Assembly (NCBI GenBank): GCA_964431735.1
Contig: CAYSLJ010000136.1
Location: forward strand, 1 to 19,389
DNA: 19,389 bases
Origin: CALARM01 sp964431735
GTDB taxonomy: Bacteria > Vulcanimicrobiota > SpSt-956 > JAKJGF01
Reading direction: 5' to 3'
A program made the position numbers and the translations under genes. Every line of letters starts with the position of its first letter. Positions within the stretch are counted from its first letter, which is position 1. The notes under the pieces are model-generated. The model was not told where the DNA came from and did no database searches. It was given only the letters and a program-made list of their open reading frames with translations. Shown piece by piece: positions 1 through 6,326 of the stretch.

Positions 1-50
1 TCCGGCCAGGGACAGGTTTTAATATGGGTAATAACTTATTTGGAGCGGTA
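1..50 (+). repeat. 50-bp dispersed element, left-end copy
   Basis: This stretch matches the reverse complement of 19336-19386: by eye about 44 of 51 aligned positions agree, with one gap. The best-conserved parts are the first ~21 bases (a TCCGG start followed by CAGGGACAGG) and the last 15 (ending TGGAGCGGTA). It starts at base 1, so it may be cut off by the window edge. It lies downstream of the histidine kinase gene and contains no ORF. It could be a dispersed extragenic repeat or a conserved structured leader; I do not recognise a known riboswitch. Confidence 0.75.
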
Positions 51-52
51 CT

Positions 53-136
53 AAGGACTGCAGGAAAAATAACTCCGGCAAATTGTTAGAATGGTTATCA
101 TCCTCGCGTCACGCGTTACGCGTTACGCGTCACGAT
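53..136 (+). repeat. Composite intergenic repeat: AAGGACTG/AACTCCGG module plus heptamer array
   Basis: Bases 53-82 carry the words AAGGACTG and AAAATAACTCCGG, which recur in the same order at 16833-16853. After ~25 bases of unique sequence, four in-phase heptamers follow at 109-136: TCACGCG, TTACGCG twice, then TCACGAT. The ACGCGT cores are self-complementary, so single strands could fold into small hairpins. No coding potential is seen. Confidence 0.8.
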
Positions 137-204
137 ACAAATCGTAATTAAGATGTAGTTATTTCCTGACAACTCCTAAGTAAAGTAACAGATTATGAAT
201 TATT

Positions 205-244
205 TAGTGAGTAGTGAGTGGTGAGCGGGTTTTGTACTCACTAT
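205..244. repeat. TAGTGAG heptamers with inverted partner at the histidine kinase stop codon
   Basis: Three heptamers run in phase (TAGTGAG at 205-211 and 212-218, TGGTGAG at 219-225). An inverted CTCACTA lies at 238-244 and includes the stop codon (241-243) of the minus-strand histidine kinase. The TAGTGAG/CTCACTA pair could form a stem in the 3' end of that transcript, but there is no clean T-tract, so terminator function is uncertain. Confidence 0.6.
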
Positions 245-1587
245 TCATTATAAATTCTGAATGTTATAATTGCTCCTTCTTTACCGGGGTTTTCCACCCA
301 TATATTCCCCCTGTGCAGGTCTACTATTTTTTTAGCAATAGCAAGGCCCAGTCCTGTTCCTCCTGTTCCTCTTGTTCTCGACGGGTCTTCTCTGAAAAAA
401 GGTTCAAATATTTTTTCACTGTTTTCTTCTCCTATTCCCGGCCCTTCATCTATTACGGAAACAGAAGAGAATTCCTTTTCACCTTTCAGGATTACTGTGA
501 TTTTACCGTTCTCACGAGAATATTTAATGGCATTTGACAGTAGATTTGTAATAACCCTGCTTATTTTTTCGCTGTCTCCCGATATTTCATGGTTTTCCCC
601 TTCTTTTTTCAGTCCTATTGTGATATTTTTTTTAGAGGCCAGGTTTTCGAAATTTTTAATAGAAATGGAAAGAAGCTCTTCTATGTTTACAGGTCTTAAA
701 TTCAGTGTATAATTTCTCAGATCCATCTTTGAGAATTCAAGCAGTTCTTTTACCAGTACCGTCATTTCATCTATATCATCGGACAGATTTTTTATATTTT
801 CCATAGAAGGGATTTTATTTTTTTCTATTTTATCCTGCATGATTTCCATAGCAACCTTCATTCTTGCAAGGGGCGAGCCAAGTTCATGAGATATGTCTGA
901 TAGGAGTTCTTTTTTTGTTTCTATCATAGCTATAAGTTCTCGTGCCATGTGGTTGAAAGCATTGTCGAGTCTTGCAATTTCATCTCCATTCTGTTTTTTG
1001 TTATTTATTTCAAAAAAACTGAAATCTCCCTGAGAGAATTTTATTGCCTTTTCTGTTATTCTTTCAAGTGGTCTTGTTATATTCATTGCCAGAGGATATA
1101 TTAAGAGAGAAAGTAAGATACATAAAGAAATAAGCCACAGGAAGAAATGATACCTCCTGTTATCATCTCCTTCTGCCGAAATAGATATATAATGGCCGGC
1201 AGGTCTCTTAACGGTAGTAAGAAAAAAAATCCCCTTCTTTTTTCTGGATATTTCCCTGTAAAGACCACGTTTTTCTACTTTTTTCATCAGTTCTTCTGTC
1301 AGATTTTCTGTTTTATCAGATGAACTTATTATTACCTTACCATGAGGATCATAAATTGTTATTTCTGACTTTGTCTCCTGTGCCATATGATTGACAGCTT
1401 TCTTTAAATCTTTTTCAAACAGAGCATCTGCCACTATGGATGTAAAAAGAAACATCCTTTTTTCAAACAGATTTTTATGAGGTTTTTCTACGGAAAAGAA
1501 AAATATAACAGGAGTTATTACAAGTATAATGAGTAATACAGCCAGAAAATAAAAGTAGAGTTTTATATATAAACGTGAGATTTTCAT
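241..1587 (-). CDS. Membrane sensor histidine kinase (HAMP, HisKA, HATPase)
   Basis: This is a 448-residue sensor kinase, partner of the regulator encoded just upstream. Two membrane segments (about 11-33 and 148-170) bracket a ~115-residue extracytoplasmic sensor region. A HAMP linker (about 171-225) follows. The dimerisation helix has phospho-acceptor His234 in SHELGSPLARM, and the ATP-binding domain has its N box near Asn352, G1 at 380-384 (DEGPG), the F box around FEPFF and the glycine-rich G2 at 407-414. All catalytic boxes are intact. The start is supported by AAGGAGA 8 bases upstream. The H-box and domain order resemble CpxA/RstB-type kinases, but the sensor region has no recognisable ligand fold, so the stimulus is unknown. 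The gene is separated from the regulator by 124 bp filled by a heptamer array, and is probably co-transcribed with it. Confidence 0.95.
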   Translation of the reverse strand: MKISRLYIKLYFYFLAVLLIILVITPVIFFFSVEKPHKNLFEKRMFLFTSIVADALFEKDLKKAVNHMAQETKSEITIYDPHGKVIISSSDKTENLTEELMKKVEKRGLYREISRKKKGIFFLTTVKRPAGHYISISAEGDDNRRYHFFLWLISLCILLSLLIYPLAMNITRPLERITEKAIKFSQGDFSFFEINNKKQNGDEIARLDNAFNHMARELIAMIETKKELLSDISHELGSPLARMKVAMEIMQDKIEKNKIPSMENIKNLSDDIDEMTVLVKELLEFSKMDLRNYTLNLRPVNIEELLSISIKNFENLASKKNITIGLKKEGENHEISGDSEKISRVITNLLSNAIKYSRENGKITVILKGEKEFSSVSVIDEGPGIGEENSEKIFEPFFREDPSRTRGTGGTGLGLAIAKKIVDLHRGNIWVENPGKEGAIITFRIYNE

Positions 1588-1605
1588 AACATATTCTCCT
1601 TCTAA

Positions 1606-1711
1606 ATCGTGACGCGTGACTGGTGGTTCGTGATGCGTAATGCATGATGCGTTATAATCGTAACGCGTAACAGGTGACGCGTAAAATTCATCCTTAACGA
1701 CTCATTCTTCA
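1606..1711 (-). repeat. Long heptamer array between regulator and histidine kinase genes
   Basis: Read on the minus strand, the array begins directly at the regulator's TAG stop and runs almost continuously in 7-bp register until just before the kinase RBS. It starts with TGA-type units (GTGAAGA, ATGAGTC), then a GAATT junction, TTACGCG-type units, an ATTATA interruption, CATTACG/CATCACG units and two final TCACG units. A 2-base slip breaks phase once. The same order of unit types appears at 2521-2640 on the opposite strand, so the two are diverged copies of one array. It fills the whole intercistronic gap of a presumed operon. Confidence 0.8.
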
Positions 1712-2389
1712 CTATTCTCCACTGTAAAGATAACCTATACCCCAGATAGTTTTTATAATCTCAGGATTTTTCGGATCTTTTTCAAGTTTCTGTCTTAAGT
1801 GACTTATATGTACATCTATAGAACGATCAAAAGCCATAAAATCTTTGCCTCTTGCAAGATCCATTATTCTGTCTCTTGATAGAACGATACCTTTATTTTG
1901 AACCAGAATAGTGAGTATATCAAATTCAGCCCCGGTTAATTCAACAGGTTTTCCGTTGAATATGGCTTCTCTTTTATTTGTGTCCAGTTCTATTACATCA
2001 TGTTTAATTTCTTCGCCTGTATTACATTTTTTCTTTCTTCTTGTAACAGCTTTTATCCTTGCCAGTAATTCTCTGGGGCTGAAAGGCTTTACCATATAAT
2101 CGTCTGCTCCCACTTCAAGCCCTACTATCCTGTCTGCTTCGTCACCTCTTGCAGTCAGCATAATAACTGGAAGGTAACTGTGAGATTTCATTATTTCTTT
2201 TAAAGTCTCAATACCGTCAAGTCCCGGCATCATAACATCCAGAACTGCAATGTCGAATTTTTCTTTTTTAATCATTTCAAGACCTTTAATGCCCGAGTTT
2301 GCTTTGTAAATTTCCATTTCATTCGTAGAAAGATATTCATCCAGAAGGTTTAAAAGTTTTTCATCATCATCTATGAGAATAATTTTCAT
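1712..2389 (-). CDS. OmpR/CpxR-family DNA-binding response regulator
   Basis: The protein is 225 residues, the normal length for an OmpR-type regulator. The receiver domain (1-115) has the acidic pocket Asp7-Asp9, phospho-acceptor Asp51 in VLDVMMPG, Thr79 and Lys101 in MVKPF. A winged-helix domain (about 130-222) follows, with the recognition-helix region containing FDRSIDVHISHLRQKL and the wing motif TIWGIGYLY. Asp51 should be phosphorylated by the downstream histidine kinase, after which the dimer binds promoter DNA. The start is supported by GGAGG 10 bases upstream. The gene is divergent from the TPR/FGE gene across 262 bp, so the shared region is a candidate target. Sequence style is closest to the CpxR/RstA group; I do not assign an orthologue. 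Confidence 0.95.
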   Translation of the reverse strand: MKIILIDDDEKLLNLLDEYLSTNEMEIYKANSGIKGLEMIKKEKFDIAVLDVMMPGLDGIETLKEIMKSHSYLPVIMLTARGDEADRIVGLEVGADDYMVKPFSPRELLARIKAVTRRKKKCNTGEEIKHDVIELDTNKREAIFNGKPVELTGAEFDILTILVQNKGIVLSRDRIMDLARGKDFMAFDRSIDVHISHLRQKLEKDPKNPEIIKTIWGIGYLYSGE

Positions 2390-2470
2390 TCTTTACCGTC
2401 CTCCATATAAAGTTATGTTCCGTATAATCTGGAATTTTTTATGAAAACTTATCGACTTTTTTTTAACGCT

Positions 2471-2492
2471 GTTATATTATATTATATATAAC
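2471..2492. promoter_or_regulatory. AT-only inverted repeat in the divergent promoter region
   Basis: A 22-bp near-palindrome with perfect 7-bp arms (GTTATAT / ATATAAC) and an AT-only centre lies between the response regulator and the TPR/FGE gene. It sits in the AT-rich part of the gap, the likely location of both promoters, and could be an operator or a promoter core. No clean -35/-10 pair could be assigned on either strand. Confidence 0.3.
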
Positions 2493-2520
2493 ATAAATTT
2501 GTTTTATAGTAAATAAAGTA

Positions 2521-2640
2521 GTGAGAGGTGAGTGGTGAGAGGTGAGTGGTGAAGAGTGAATTTTACGCGTTACGCGTCACGATTATAGTATCAAGCATTA
2601 CGCATCACGTATCACGTATTACGAAACCAACCATCACCGG
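2521..2640 (+). repeat. Continuous 7-bp-periodic array with changing unit type
   Basis: Fifteen units run in exact 7-bp register from 2521 to 2625, followed by about two degenerate units to 2640. Units 1-6 are GTGAG-type (GTGAGAG and GTGAGTG alternating, then GTGAAGA and GTGAATT). Units 7-9 are TTACGCG, TTACGCG, TCACGAT. Units 10-11 are diverged, and units 12-15 are TTACGCA, TCACGTA twice, TTACGAA. The consensus changes while the period does not. The array ends 11 bases before the ATG of the next gene, which has no clear Shine-Dalgarno sequence, so the array forms most or all of its leader. Confidence 0.85.
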
Positions 2641-2651
2641 GCACGAAAATT

Positions 2652-4064
2652 ATGAAATTTATTAAAATAACTGTTTTTATATTACTGATAATATCTTTGT
2701 CCGGCTTTTATCTTACAAAAGCTCAGACTTCGTCTGAAGTCCAGAAGATTGTAAATGAAGCAGAAAATCTGATAAAAAAAGGACTTTATGATGATGCTAT
2801 TTCCAGGCTTGAGAAGGCAATAAAAAAAGATCCTTCCTGCAGTCAGGCCTATTATCTCAATGGAAAAGCCTATCATGCTCTTAGAAATTATGACGTGGCC
2901 ATAAAGAATTACAAAAAAGTCCTTGAGCTTCAGGCAGGTTGGGGAGAGGCCTGTTATAATATAGGAAGCTGTTATGTAGACATGGGACAACCGGAACAGG
3001 CAATTAAATGGATTGCCCAGGCAAAGGGAATATTTTACGGTAAAAAGGAAATGGAGAAATATAAAAAAGCCCTTGAAAAACTCATAAATATAAGTTCTGG
3101 AGATGTAAAAAAATCCTATGAAAAAGAACTTGCTGCAGGTCATCCTCCTTCTACTCCGCAACCATCGCCTGTAGCGAAGGTTACGCCCAAACCAACACCT
3201 TTACCGGCAAAACCAGACGATATGATTTTCATAGATTCCGGTAAATTTACTATGGGAAGCAGTGAGAAAGACATTCAGAGCGCAGTCAATATGTCAAAAG
3301 ATGCAGGATGGACAGAAGTTGAAAGAAACTGGTTTACAGATGAATTGCCTGCCCATGAAGTGTATGTGAAGGGATTTTATATAGATAAATATGAAGTTAC
3401 AAATGAAAAATTTAAGAAATTTGTTGACTCTACAGGCTATAAGACAGATGCGGAAAGAGAAGGTTTTTCAGTTTTATGGGAAGGTGCTGACTGGAAGAAG
3501 GTGTCAGATGCCGACTGGGCTCATCCTCTCGGTGCCGGAAGTTCTGTAAAGGGTAAAATGGATCACCCTGTAGTGCATGTTACATGGAATGATGCAAAAG
3601 CCTATGCAACATGGGCACGTATGCGACTCCCTTCTGAAGCAGAATGGGAATATGCCTGCAGTGGAACAGATAAAAAGATTTTTCCATGGGGTAATAAGTG
3701 GAATGATAATTACTGTAATAATGCAAGATTAAACCTGTCCTATCTTGTCGGATTTATGCCTGATTTTTTTAATGGACGGGGCACAATACCTGTCGGGAAA
3801 ATTCCTGATGGTGCTTCTCCTTTCGGAGTTATGGATATGTCAGGAAATGTATGGGAATGGTGCTCTGACTGGTATTCAAAAGATTATTATAATTACAGTC
3901 CTTCTGAAAACCCGAAAGGGCCGGAAAAAGGTGAGAAGAAGATTTTAAAAGGAGGCTCCTGGTATTACGAAAATCCTGCCTATCTGAGAGCATCTATCAA
4001 GCTTGCAGAATTCCCCGGCACCAGGAATTTTATGATAGGTTTTCGATGTGTGAAGGATAAATAA
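2652..4064 (+). CDS. Exported TPR protein with C-terminal FGE-fold (SUMF1-like) domain lacking catalytic cysteines
   Basis: The protein has 470 residues. A signal peptide ends near residue 24 (TKA/QT). Three TPRs (about 29-130) follow, then a proline-rich linker (165-189) and an FGE-sulfatase/SUMF1 domain (about 190-468). Family hallmarks are MIFIDSGKFTMGS, FYIDKYEVTN, RLPSEAEWEYA, FPWG, MSGNVWEW, GGSW and a terminal GFRC. In aerobic copper-dependent FGE, two cysteines follow GGSW (pattern GGSWxC-4-C). Here those positions are Tyr439 and Tyr444, so formylglycine-generating activity is not expected. A C-type-lectin-like binding or structural role in the periplasm is more likely. Linker and TPRs suggest protein-protein contacts. 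The ATG has no good RBS and follows a heptamer array directly. The next gene starts 1 bp after the stop, so the two form an operon. Confidence 0.9.
   Translation: MKFIKITVFILLIISLSGFYLTKAQTSSEVQKIVNEAENLIKKGLYDDAISRLEKAIKKDPSCSQAYYLNGKAYHALRNYDVAIKNYKKVLELQAGWGEACYNIGSCYVDMGQPEQAIKWIAQAKGIFYGKKEMEKYKKALEKLINISSGDVKKSYEKELAAGHPPSTPQPSPVAKVTPKPTPLPAKPDDMIFIDSGKFTMGSSEKDIQSAVNMSKDAGWTEVERNWFTDELPAHEVYVKGFYIDKYEVTNEKFKKFVDSTGYKTDAEREGFSVLWEGADWKKVSDADWAHPLGAGSSVKGKMDHPVVHVTWNDAKAYATWARMRLPSEAEWEYACSGTDKKIFPWGNKWNDNYCNNARLNLSYLVGFMPDFFNGRGTIPVGKIPDGASPFGVMDMSGNVWEWCSDWYSKDYYNYSPSENPKGPEKGEKKILKGGSWYYENPAYLRASIKLAEFPGTRNFMIGFRCVKDK
4053..4057 (+). promoter_or_regulatory. Shine-Dalgarno inside the preceding gene (translational coupling)
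   Basis: AAGGA ends 8 bases before the ATG at 4066 and lies within the last codons of the TPR/FGE gene, whose TAA is at 4062-4064. This fixes the start of the P-loop gene and implies coupled translation. Confidence 0.6.
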
Positions 4065-4065
4065 T

Positions 4066-4608
4066 ATGATAACAGTATTGTTCGGACTTCCCGGTACAGG
4101 TAAAACCACTGTGAGAGAAGAACTCTGTAAATATCTGGATTTTTATTATTTCAGCACAGATGAACTCAGAAGAGATGTTTTGACCTGTTCTTCAGAGAAT
4201 TTTTCCTATGAAGATACAGCACCTCTTACATGGGATGAAATACTTATGGCTTACAGGATTGTATGCTATGCCGCAAAACCTCTCCTTGAATTGAAAAAGC
4301 ATGTCCTCTTTGATGCATCTTTTCCCAGCAAGCTTATGAGGCAATATGTAATAGATCTTGCAAAAAATACAGACAGCACCATTTATTTTATGGAAATCGT
4401 CTGTCCTGAATACATTGTAAAAGAAAGACTTTTACGGAGATTAAATGAGAAAACCTCTGAAAGTAATGCAGGATGGGAGGTCTATAAAAAAGTAAAAAAA
4501 TCTTTCGAACCATTTGAAGAAGACCATTTTGTAATTGATACGTCAAAGTATGTAACAGTTCAGATTAAAGAATTTTTCAGAACCTGTAATTTATCGTTAA
4601 GTCATTAA
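4066..4608 (+). CDS. Small P-loop ATP-binding protein (AAA_33 / nucleoside- or zeta-kinase-like)
   Basis: The protein has 180 residues. Walker A is GLPGTGKTT at residues 7-15 (Lys13). The acidic STDELRRD (Asp32) follows strand 2, as in AAA_33 small-molecule or polynucleotide kinases. VLFDASF (Asp83) is in the position of the family's VxxDxxF element, and an arginine-rich ERLLRR helix could be the lid. This is the minimal kinase core with no extra domain, so it probably phosphorylates a small molecule, nucleic acid end or protein; the substrate cannot be read from sequence. Zeta toxins share the fold, but no antitoxin gene is adjacent. It starts 1 bp after the TPR/FGE stop and overlaps the convergent CNB gene by 12 bp at the 3' end. 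Confidence 0.85.
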   Translation: MITVLFGLPGTGKTTVREELCKYLDFYYFSTDELRRDVLTCSSENFSYEDTAPLTWDEILMAYRIVCYAAKPLLELKKHVLFDASFPSKLMRQYVIDLAKNTDSTIYFMEIVCPEYIVKERLLRRLNEKTSESNAGWEVYKKVKKSFEPFEEDHFVIDTSKYVTVQIKEFFRTCNLSLSH

Positions 4609-5046
4609 TTCCAGAAGTTTTTTTTCTGATTTTATGAGCCGTTTTACAAGTACATCCATTATCCTTATGGAAACTTCGGGGAATTCTATTAATATGTCAA
4701 GAAAATTCTCCCTGTTTATTCTGACGCCTGAAAATTTTTTACTTACCCTTGCCGATGCACTCCTCATACAGCGGCTTATAATAGCATATTCTCCGAATAT
4801 ATCGTTTTTCTCCATCACTCTTAATATTAGCTCTCTCCCGTCAGGTAATTTTTTAAAAATCTCTACTGTACCTTCGAAGATAACATAGGCATCAAAAGCT
4901 TCATCTCCTTCTTCAAACAGTAAATCTCCTTCATGACAGGATATTTCTGATGATGTGAAAGCGATAATTTTAACTTCATCATATGGTATTGATTCAAATA
5001 AATCACATGCTTTTAAATAATCTATTTTTTCAGACAGACTGTACAT
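4597..5046 (-). CDS. Stand-alone cyclic-nucleotide-binding domain protein
   Basis: This 149-residue protein is essentially one cNMP-binding beta-roll (about 15-130) with short flanking helices. The phosphate-binding cassette is recognisable: FGEYAI (Gly85-Glu86) followed by Arg95-Ser96, matching the glutamate and arginine-serine that hold the cyclic phosphate in CRP-type domains. There is no helix-turn-helix, so it is not a CRP-like transcription factor; the C-terminal helix probably relays the signal to a partner. The start is supported by GAGG 6 bases upstream. The gene begins 21 bp after the GAF gene on the same strand, so they form a two-gene operon and the GAF protein is a plausible partner. 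Its 3' end overlaps the convergent P-loop gene by 12 bp. Confidence 0.88.
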   Translation of the reverse strand: MYSLSEKIDYLKACDLFESIPYDEVKIIAFTSSEISCHEGDLLFEEGDEAFDAYVIFEGTVEIFKKLPDGRELILRVMEKNDIFGEYAIISRCMRSASARVSKKFSGVRINRENFLDILIEFPEVSIRIMDVLVKRLIKSEKKLLELMT

Positions 5047-5067
5047 TGCACACCTCTTTGTGGAAAA

Positions 5068-5985
5068 TTAAAAACTCCATAATTTATTTTCACCTTCTAC
5101 ATTATGGATATATTCAAGAAAATATGAGAGGAATTTTTTACATAATTCTCTGCTGTGATGGCCATGTTCCCCTATTTCATGAACAAGTTTCGCAATATGT
5201 AACGTCTCCTGATAGGCTTCTCCCAGTTCCATTTTTTTCGATAGTTCCGCAGCATATTCACTTATTTTTTCCGTAAGGTCTTCTCCTTTTAATTCCATAG
5301 TTGTCCGTGAAGATATTTGCTTTAAGGTGGCTAAAAATAAAAAACTTATATCCCTGTATATACTCATATTATAGACAAGAGTGGCGAGTAAATCCGACAT
5401 TCTTGTGAGAAGATTCATGTCTTCCATGGTAAAGAGTTCATTGTTAAGTTTATCAAAAGCTTCTACCACTCCTATTATATCTTCATTATAAATAAGAGGG
5501 ACACAGAGAATTGATTTTGGATGATATCCTGTTGCTTCGGCTATATCTTTTTTCCATCTCGGATCAGATTGAATATCTGCTGCAATTACAGGTTCTCCCG
5601 TAACTGCCACTGCTCCTGCTATGCCTTCACCAACAGGAAATCTGAATACCATCGGTTTTTCTCTGTCACGGTCTGTTTCAAGAACCAGTTCATTTGTTTT
5701 CTTATCTACAAGAAGTATGGAACTCCACTCGGCATTCAGAATTTTTCTTATAGTTCTGAGTGTCGATTTTATTAAATAAATATAACCTTCAGGTTCTGCC
5801 ACAGTCATAGTAGTGTTCAGGAGTTCCATTAATTCCCTTACTCTTTCTTCAAAGGAAACTTCTTCCAGCCTGGTTTTCAGCATATCTCTTTCTTTTGTAA
5901 CATCTCTCAGTCTGAGGAAAGTTGTATCATATTTTTTTTGAAGTTCTTCCAGCTTCTTTTGAAGTTCTGACGAAGTATCTGACAT
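5068..5985 (-). CDS. Coiled-coil / GAF-domain sensor protein
   Basis: The protein has 305 residues. An N-terminal coiled coil (about 5-45) leads into a GAF domain (about 58-205) with the family signatures FPVGEGIAGAV, ADIQSDPRW, SILCVPLI and IGVVEAF. A helical C-terminal region of ~100 residues (about 206-305) has no recognised domain and carries no kinase, cyclase, GGDEF or HD motifs, so the protein senses or scaffolds rather than catalyses. No membrane segment is visible, so it is cytoplasmic. GAF domains bind cyclic nucleotides or other small ligands, which fits its position 21 bp upstream of a CNB protein on the same strand. The start has GGGAGGG 8 bases upstream. A dispersed repeat (6013-6107) begins 28 bp upstream of the ATG and so probably lies in its leader or promoter. 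Confidence 0.88.
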   Translation of the reverse strand: MSDTSSELQKKLEELQKKYDTTFLRLRDVTKERDMLKTRLEEVSFEERVRELMELLNTTMTVAEPEGYIYLIKSTLRTIRKILNAEWSSILLVDKKTNELVLETDRDREKPMVFRFPVGEGIAGAVAVTGEPVIAADIQSDPRWKKDIAEATGYHPKSILCVPLIYNEDIIGVVEAFDKLNNELFTMEDMNLLTRMSDLLATLVYNMSIYRDISFLFLATLKQISSRTTMELKGEDLTEKISEYAAELSKKMELGEAYQETLHIAKLVHEIGEHGHHSRELCKKFLSYFLEYIHNVEGENKLWSF

Positions 5986-6012
5986 GAAAAATTCCCTCCC
6001 TGTATTTTTTTA

Positions 6013-6107
6013 TTACTGACCTGAGCATAAGCATTTAATAAAGGTTTTCCTCCCGTCACGCGTTACGCGTTACGCGTCACGAGAGCATATATTTATTATT
6101 TATGCTC
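6013..6107 (+). repeat. 95-bp intergenic element with four-unit heptamer core, copy 1
   Basis: The element starts TTACTGACCTGAGCATAAG. A central array follows at 6056-6083 (TCACGCG, TTACGCG twice, TCACGAG), and it ends TTATTTATGCTC. GAGCATAA (6023-6030) and TTATGCTC (6100-6107) are perfect inverted arms, and AATAAA/TTTATT extend the pairing inside them, so a long stem with the heptamers in the loop is possible. The copy at 7713-7800 matches along its whole length but has one heptamer fewer. It lies in the 341-bp gap between the GAF and FecR genes, which otherwise holds only the promoter at 6208-6237. Confidence 0.85.
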
Positions 6108-6207
6108 ACCCCAGTAAAATAATTCTTATCCTTATAGGAAAAGTCCTTCTTTTTATGTAACTAACTATAATTTATAAAAAGTAATGTGAATTTTAGAAAT
6201 ATTTTTC

Positions 6208-6237
6208 TTGCATAAGAATATATAAAACAGGTATAAT
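6208..6237 (+). promoter_or_regulatory. Sigma-70-type promoter of the FecR gene
   Basis: TTGCAT (6208-6213) and a perfect TATAAT (6232-6237) are separated by 18 bases, in AT-rich DNA about 90 bases before the GTG start at 6327. This is the clearest promoter in the window. The implied leader is roughly 80 nt. Confidence 0.6.
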
Positions 6238-6326
6238 TATAGTGAAATGAATGTTTTAAAAAAATGAAATGTTAAGGAAAATTAGAATTTTCCATGTAGA
6301 TTTATGTATAGAAAGGGAGTATTTTT

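Noticed and set aside
2521..2640. CRISPR array
   Set aside because: Units are 7 bp and contiguous with no spacers of constant length, and there are no cas genes.
3952..4064. Diversity-generating retroelement variable region at the C-terminus of the FGE-fold proteins
   Set aside because: The fold and the terminal GFRC position fit known target proteins, but there is no reverse transcriptase, no template repeat copy in the window and no clear AAY-codon enrichment.
4066..4608. Zeta-type toxin of a toxin-antitoxin pair
   Set aside because: The fold is shared, but the upstream gene is an exported TPR/FGE protein and no small antitoxin gene is present.
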